A DNA stretch of 10,892 nt from an uncultured Bacteroidota bacterium. Its GTDB lineage: Bacteria; Bacteroidota; Bacteroidia; NS11-12g; UBA955. Below the pieces are notes generated by a model. That model did no database searches. It saw only the letters and a list, made by a program, of their open reading frames with translations, and had not been told where the DNA came from. Shown here one piece after another: positions 7,228 to 10,892 of this stretch (position 1 is its first letter; the number at the start of each line of letters is the position of its first letter). The translations under genes were made by a program, and so were the position numbers. The DNA lies in NCBI GenBank assembly GCA_903879775.1, contig CAIRMY010000160.1, positions 1-10,892 on the forward strand, given 5' to 3'.

Positions 7228-8232
7228 ATGAAAAAGCTTTTTACAATTTTCTCAATAGCGTTGATCGTATTTTCTTGCAAAAGGGAAAATATGGATTTTG
7301 AGGGACCTAACCTTCAAGATTTAAATGGAACATTTGGATTTTTGAAACCATTTACCGCAGATAAAAACCTCGTTGATTTTTCAAAAAACGAAACGGTAAA
7401 TTTCACAGCCGAATTTACTAAAATTTGTGAATGGGAAATTATCATTCGCGGAAAAACCAGCGGTGCTTCCAAAATCCTTTCTGGTAAATCGCGTAATTTG
7501 AGTGTACCATCAACCGTTTGGAATGGCACCACTACCCTTTTCCCTACCTTTAAAGCTGAGGGATGTTTGGCAACTTTGAAAATTACAGGCGTTTTAGATA
7601 CATTTAATCTTAACATTGGTGTTACCGGCGTGAGAAAACCTACAGGTTTTGTTGTTGCCAATTTCGAAATGGGTATGAATTCAAAATGGACCAGCTTTAT
7701 TCAATCTGGTGCAAGTATGGATTTCAAAATAAAATCTGACAAATTTTCTGTTGAAGGGAATAATTATATGAATATGTCTGGAATTGTCAATTGGGATTGG
7801 TTGATTGGTCTTGTGAATTTCCCAGGTACAGCTTACAGCGCTTCTACGAATTATAATTTAACCTCAGTGAGCGACGATTTATACTTCAATTGCTTGATCT
7901 ATGGTGCTGGAAATAATGTAAATACTTCTAGAGTCTTGTTTCAATTTAAAGAAGACGACAATGGAAACGGTGCTTTTGATCAATCAAGTGATGATCAATA
8001 CGACAAAGAAATCATTGTTGATTGGGCGGGTTGGAAACTGGTGAGTTTTAAATATACTTCGCTACAACATTTGGTCAATGGTGTTCCTGCAACCAACAAC
8101 GGAAATAGTAAGCACAATTCGAATAAAATCAACACCATTTCAATGCTTCACCTTGCGAACCCTGCAAATGGGTTGGCATCAACAAAAGTTGATTGCATCA
8201 TGTTTACAGAGAAATCACCACTTGAATTGTAA
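7228..8232 (+). CDS. Lipoprotein, probable surface glycan-binding protein
   Basis: Fourth operon gene, 334 residues, one base after the preceding stop. The N-terminus MKKLFTIFSIALIVFSC is a lipoprotein signal with lipobox V-F-S-C17; K-R-E follow the cysteine, and charged residues there are compatible with surface export in Bacteroidota. Residues about 30-137 look like an Ig-like or PKD-like beta module. Residues 138-334 resemble a jelly-roll carbohydrate-binding domain: VVANFEMGMNSKW at its start, several exposed tryptophans (W154, W189, W191, W266, W269), and a closing strand STKVDCIMF. The acidic loop D243-D-N-G-N-G-A-F-D251 looks like a calcium site. I infer that it takes the glycan-capturing role that SusD/SGBP proteins play elsewhere, though it has no SusD-like helical fold. 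No enzymatic motif is visible. Confidence 0.75.
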   Translation: MKKLFTIFSIALIVFSCKRENMDFEGPNLQDLNGTFGFLKPFTADKNLVDFSKNETVNFTAEFTKICEWEIIIRGKTSGASKILSGKSRNLSVPSTVWNGTTTLFPTFKAEGCLATLKITGVLDTFNLNIGVTGVRKPTGFVVANFEMGMNSKWTSFIQSGASMDFKIKSDKFSVEGNNYMNMSGIVNWDWLIGLVNFPGTAYSASTNYNLTSVSDDLYFNCLIYGAGNNVNTSRVLFQFKEDDNGNGAFDQSSDDQYDKEIIVDWAGWKLVSFKYTSLQHLVNGVPATNNGNSKHNSNKINTISMLHLANPANGLASTKVDCIMFTEKSPLEL

Positions 8233-8237
8233 GTTTC

Positions 8238-8966
8238 ATGTTCAAACTGAAATCATTATTTCAAACGTTTAAAATCCTAACTTTAGGGTTCATCATGTTT
8301 ACATGCAATGACATGTATGCACAGAATGATTCATCCTATATCCGATTGGATACAATTACGTTGAAACAAAAAGCAGTTAAGTTTAAGGAATCAAAACTTT
8401 ACGACATTCAAGAGGAAAAAGACAATGAAAACATTCATGGTTTCTATGCTTTGTCAATTTTTGAAAATACCCTAGATAAACAAATATGGGTTTCCCCAGA
8501 AATGCAATGCATTCAAATGAAAATGCTTCAAAATGATTTACCTTCTGACAAATCTATTTTGACAAAGTGGGATAAAATTACAGGCGGTTGTAAATGGCTT
8601 GGAATGGGATTTGGTTGGGACAATTGGAAACCAAAAGACATGAGTTTGGTGACAAATGATTGTGCCATTGAAATCAAATTCAAATCACCGAACACCGATC
8701 TTACCAATCTTCCACTTGCATTTGCGCTTGAGGACTATTCGGGATCACAAGCATTTAAAGGATTCACCAAAAATCAATTATCTAACAAAAACATTCTAAA
8801 AAACGAATGGAATTTTGTTAGAATCCCCCTATCTGATTTCCCATTTGACAAAACAGAAACAGATCCATCAAACATTAAACAATTCATCATTCAATTTGAA
8901 GCCGATGGTGAACTTATCATAGATCATATTAAACTCATTCAATTACCAAATTCAAATTCTAAATAA
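8238..8966 (+). CDS. Secreted CBM11/CIA30-like carbohydrate-binding protein
   Basis: Fifth operon gene, 242 residues, 5 bases after the preceding stop. The signal is ambiguous. C23 sits in M-F-T-C, a poor lipobox because threonine precedes the cysteine, while signal peptidase I cleavage after A28 (MYA before Q29) fits the pattern of its neighbours. The mature part holds CKWLGMGFGWDNWKPKD with three tryptophans that could stack on sugars. It continues to LPLAFALEDYSGSQAF, EWNFVRIPLSDF and IKQFIIQFEADGELIIDHIKL. That order, an IPLSDF strand followed by a final GxxxIDxIKL strand, is typical of galactose-binding-like jelly rolls such as CBM11 and CIA30. No catalytic residues are evident. It probably binds the same glycan as the enzymes encoded on either side; specificity cannot be read from sequence. 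Confidence 0.7.
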   Translation: MFKLKSLFQTFKILTLGFIMFTCNDMYAQNDSSYIRLDTITLKQKAVKFKESKLYDIQEEKDNENIHGFYALSIFENTLDKQIWVSPEMQCIQMKMLQNDLPSDKSILTKWDKITGGCKWLGMGFGWDNWKPKDMSLVTNDCAIEIKFKSPNTDLTNLPLAFALEDYSGSQAFKGFTKNQLSNKNILKNEWNFVRIPLSDFPFDKTETDPSNIKQFIIQFEADGELIIDHIKLIQLPNSNSK

Positions 8967-8969
8967 ACC

Positions 8970-9806
8970 ATGTTTCGAAAATCAATCTTAGCCATCATTC
9001 TTGTTTCTTTTATTTTCGGTTGTGAACAATCAGATCCGAACAGTCAAAACACAAAACGAATCATCAAAGATTCAGGTGATTTCATATTTTCTGGATTCGG
9101 TTGGAAAATAAAATCAAGTACAACCCCAGTTGGTCCGGGTCCGAATATTTTCGATGGATCGGATTCAAATGTTTGGGTAGACGACAATGGTTATCTGCAC
9201 ATGAAAATCACCAATAAAAATGGCAAATGGCAATCAAGTGAGGTTATTTGTACAGAAAATACTGGTTATGGAACATATATCTTCACAATTGGATCAGATG
9301 TATCCAAAATCAACGAAAACATAGTCTTGGGTTTATTTACTTGGGATAATAATACATTTTATTCTCAGGGGAATAGCGAAGTTGACATTGAATTTGCAAA
9401 GTGGTTTAAAGCGAACGATTCACTTGTGCTCACTACAAGTGTTCAACCTGTTATTTTCGATAATGCTATACCATTTGCAGAAAGATCGAACAAACCACAG
9501 ATGACTGCAAGCAAACTGAAATACCCAAGCACACATGCTTTCGACTGGCGTGCCGATAACATTGAGTGGAACAGTTACTCAGGTAGGGTTTATCCTGGGG
9601 TTGAAAAAATTGCAAGCTGGAACTTTAGCAAATCAAATCAACCAAGAGTAAAAACTGAAGGTGGTAAATCATCGTTGCCAATTATCATTCCTGAACCAGG
9701 TTCAACCACCAATGCTAGAATTAACCTATGGCTCTTAAACGGCAGAGCTCCAAGCGATGGTAAACCATTTGAAGTGATTATTGAAAGATTCGATTATTTG
9801 AAATAA
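8970..9806 (+). CDS. GH16 family lipoprotein (beta-glucanase-like)
   Basis: Last operon gene, 278 residues, 3 bases after the preceding stop. The signal MFRKSILAIILVSFIFGC has lipobox I-F-G-C18, so the enzyme is membrane-anchored, probably at the outer membrane. The mature protein is a single concanavalin-like beta-sandwich. The GH16 active-site motif appears as E137-V-D139-I-E141-F, with E137 the expected nucleophile and E141 the acid/base. This is the E-x-D-x-E form without the extra bulge residue. Upstream strands GKWQSSEVICTENTGYGTY and GLFTWDN fit the substrate groove. GH16 enzymes are retaining endo-hydrolases or transglycosylases acting on beta-1,3/1,4-glucans, xyloglucan, agar or carrageenan. 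I favour a beta-glucan, but the subfamily cannot be fixed by eye. Length is close to a bare GH16 domain with no added binding module, which the neighbouring binding proteins may supply. Confidence 0.88.
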   Translation: MFRKSILAIILVSFIFGCEQSDPNSQNTKRIIKDSGDFIFSGFGWKIKSSTTPVGPGPNIFDGSDSNVWVDDNGYLHMKITNKNGKWQSSEVICTENTGYGTYIFTIGSDVSKINENIVLGLFTWDNNTFYSQGNSEVDIEFAKWFKANDSLVLTTSVQPVIFDNAIPFAERSNKPQMTASKLKYPSTHAFDWRADNIEWNSYSGRVYPGVEKIASWNFSKSNQPRVKTEGGKSSLPIIIPEPGSTTNARINLWLLNGRAPSDGKPFEVIIERFDYLK

Positions 9807-9808
9807 TC
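9792..9808 (+). terminator. Stem-loop at the end of the glycan operon
   Basis: GATTATT (9792-9798) and AATAATC (9802-9808) are perfect 7-base arms around TGA, overlapping the GH16 stop codon at 9804-9806. A second weak AT-rich hairpin, CAATTA/TAATTG (9845-9860), lies in the convergent gap. Neither has a clear T tract. One or both may mark the transcript ends of the two convergent genes. Confidence 0.35.
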
Positions 9809-9888
9809 AAGTCTAAATTTTATATCTATTTAAGCTTTCAATTTCAATTAAATGTAATTGGTTTCCTTGAATCTGTTGACATCAAATG

Positions 9889-10674
9889 TTAAAAGGTGTA
9901 AGAAAAGTACAACGTGGTTGTTGGTGTTAAATTAAGGTTCGCTGTCGTAAAATCGGGCGTTTTCTGTTCCTCCAATTTAGAAACAAAATAAGCATTATCA
10001 CCAATATTTAAATCAATGGTTTTACGCTGATTTAATACCGTAATTGTATTGTACGATCCTTGAATATTTGTTTCAACTTGAGCCCTTAAATACTTGGTAA
10101 AGTTATAATTCAACCCTATTCCGTAATTTAAACTGTATGAAACGTTTGATTGTCCTGTTTCATAACGATAAAACTGAACAATTGTTCTACCATTTGGACC
10201 ATTCACCTCAGCAAGAGAATTTACAGTTATTTGATTATAAGAATAGCCTCCTTTAAACAAATCCAAAATCTGATAAATATTGAATCTGTTTTCAGTAAAA
10301 AATACTTTTTGTACACCAACTCCAACATTGTAATTCATATTTCCAAGAACCAAATTGTTATACTCATCACCAATTTTTGTAGCCAACGCATTGTTATCAT
10401 AAGCTGTTTTATAGGTTGTATTTACGCTTCCATTTATATGAAAACGAAGTGCTAAACTAGGTGTTAGATACCGTTTGTAAATGGCACCTATATTTCCGCC
10501 CCATGTTTGCTGAAAAATCATTGGAAAAAAATTCGCAATCGCAATTTCATTTTTAGGTTCCTTAGTTATTGAAGGTATTATGGGTAAAATACGGTTCTCT
10601 TTTGTTGAATCTATTTTTGATTGAGCAGACAATGTCCCTACTGAAAATGCGAATGCAAATATGAATTTCCTCAT
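9889..10674 (-). CDS. Outer-membrane beta-barrel protein
   Basis: A 261-residue exported protein, convergent with the glycan operon. The signal peptide (MRKFIFAFAFSVGTLSA, cleavage before Q18) is typical for the organism. After a polar linker of about 25 residues, alternating strands follow: NEIAIANFFPMIF, GGNIGAIYKRYL, LALRFHINGSVN, NYNVGVGVQKVFF, YSLNYGIGLNYNF, LRAQVETNIQGSYN and a final TTTLYFSYTF. The C-terminal phenylalanine is the expected barrel sorting signal. Size and strand count suggest a small 8- to 10-strand barrel of the OmpA/OmpW-like or PorT-like class. I do not recognise a specific family. The opposite orientation and separate promoter give no reason to tie it functionally to the operon. 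The ATG at 10674 starts directly at the signal peptide and is well supported. Confidence 0.8.
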   Translation of the reverse strand: MRKFIFAFAFSVGTLSAQSKIDSTKENRILPIIPSITKEPKNEIAIANFFPMIFQQTWGGNIGAIYKRYLTPSLALRFHINGSVNTTYKTAYDNNALATKIGDEYNNLVLGNMNYNVGVGVQKVFFTENRFNIYQILDLFKGGYSYNQITVNSLAEVNGPNGRTIVQFYRYETGQSNVSYSLNYGIGLNYNFTKYLRAQVETNIQGSYNTITVLNQRKTIDLNIGDNAYFVSKLEEQKTPDFTTANLNLTPTTTLYFSYTF

Positions 10675-10772
10675 GTGTTTGATTATAAAACGTACAATTT
10701 AATTCTATATTTGGGTTTTTACAGAGAATTTGTGTGAAATGCCACAAAACTGACATTTCGAATACTTATCCC

Positions 10773-10802
10773 CAAAGATTTAACGTCATGCCAACAATCA
10801 AA
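10773..10802 (-). promoter_or_regulatory. Possible promoter of the minus-strand barrel gene
   Basis: On the minus strand, AATCTTTG (10780-10773) matches the -7 consensus except for its first base. TTTG (10802-10799) lies 18 bases upstream, near the usual spacing. It would give a leader of roughly 90 bases. No better match was found between 10675 and 10892 on this strand. Confidence 0.3.
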
Positions 10803-10804
10803 TG

Positions 10805-10828
10805 TTTGAATATAAATTTGAATATTAA
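10805..10828. repeat. 12-base tandem direct repeat
   Basis: TTTGAATATAAA (10805-10816) is followed directly by TTTGAATATTAA (10817-10828), two copies differing at one base. It lies upstream of the probable minus-strand promoter. It may be a regulator-binding pair with near-helical spacing, or simple AT-rich slippage. Confidence 0.5.
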
Positions 10829-10892
10829 TTTATTGTGAACATCCAAGTTTTTTTCCAGTCTCTACATTTTGATCAAATTGATCTCATTCTAT

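Noticed and set aside
7314..7661. A 115-codon minus-strand open frame inside the lipoprotein gene
   Set aside because: It overlaps fully with a well-supported plus-strand gene that has a lipobox and operon spacing, and its product has no signal or domain logic.
10150..10455. A 101-codon plus-strand open frame opposite the last barrel gene
   Set aside because: The antisense gene has a clear signal peptide and beta-barrel pattern. This frame gives an isoleucine-rich product with no recognisable features.
10706..10713. TATATTTG on the plus strand near the right edge
   Set aside because: It matches the -7 consensus, but the closest upstream TTTG is 24 bases away and no plus-strand gene follows within the window. 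In AT-rich DNA this is easily chance.
10871..10883. Palindrome GATCAA-A-TTGATC
   Set aside because: Six-base arms in AT-rich sequence at the window edge are within chance expectation, and there is no gene context to interpret them.

Overview
The window is AT-rich chromosomal DNA from a member of the Bacteroidota, probably Flavobacteriales or a close relative. Three things point there: promoter-like TAnnTTTG boxes (TACCTTTG before the tRNAs, TATATTTG before the main operon); signal peptides that mostly end in A-Q or G-Q, leaving glutamine as the likely mature N-terminus; and many outer-membrane beta-barrel proteins ending in phenylalanine. I cannot name the genus.

Layout. Positions 1-243 hold a small tRNA unit (promoter, tRNA-Arg(UCU), tRNA-Pro(UGG), strong terminator). 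A minus-strand gene for an unrecognised two-helix membrane protein follows (463-1041). After a 315-base gap comes a plus-strand outer-membrane barrel gene of DUF6089/PorG-like type (1357-2082), with a terminator-like hairpin at its end. Positions 2121-2282 form a dense control region: a perfect 12-base-arm palindrome over the -33 part of a TATATTTG promoter, a leader with smaller inverted repeats, and a perfect 19-bp hairpin over the likely start codon of the next gene.

The core is a six-gene plus-strand operon (2263-9806) with gaps of only 1 to 5 bases. In order it encodes a secreted clan GH-A glycoside hydrolase (GH2-like TIM barrel), two large outer-membrane beta-barrels of no family I recognise, a lipoprotein that looks like a surface glycan-binding protein, a secreted protein resembling a CBM11/CIA30-type carbohydrate-binding domain, and a GH16 lipoprotein with an intact E-V-D-I-E active-site motif. 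All six carry export signals. My reading is a cell-envelope system that binds, cuts and moves a beta-glucan-like polysaccharide. It has no SusC/SusD pair, no glycosyltransferase and no regulator gene in view, so it is not a standard polysaccharide utilisation locus. Uptake of external glycan and secretion or remodelling of a self-made glycan both remain possible.

A convergent minus-strand gene for another outer-membrane barrel (9889-10674) follows. The last 218 bases hold its probable promoter and a short tandem repeat, with no further gene visible.
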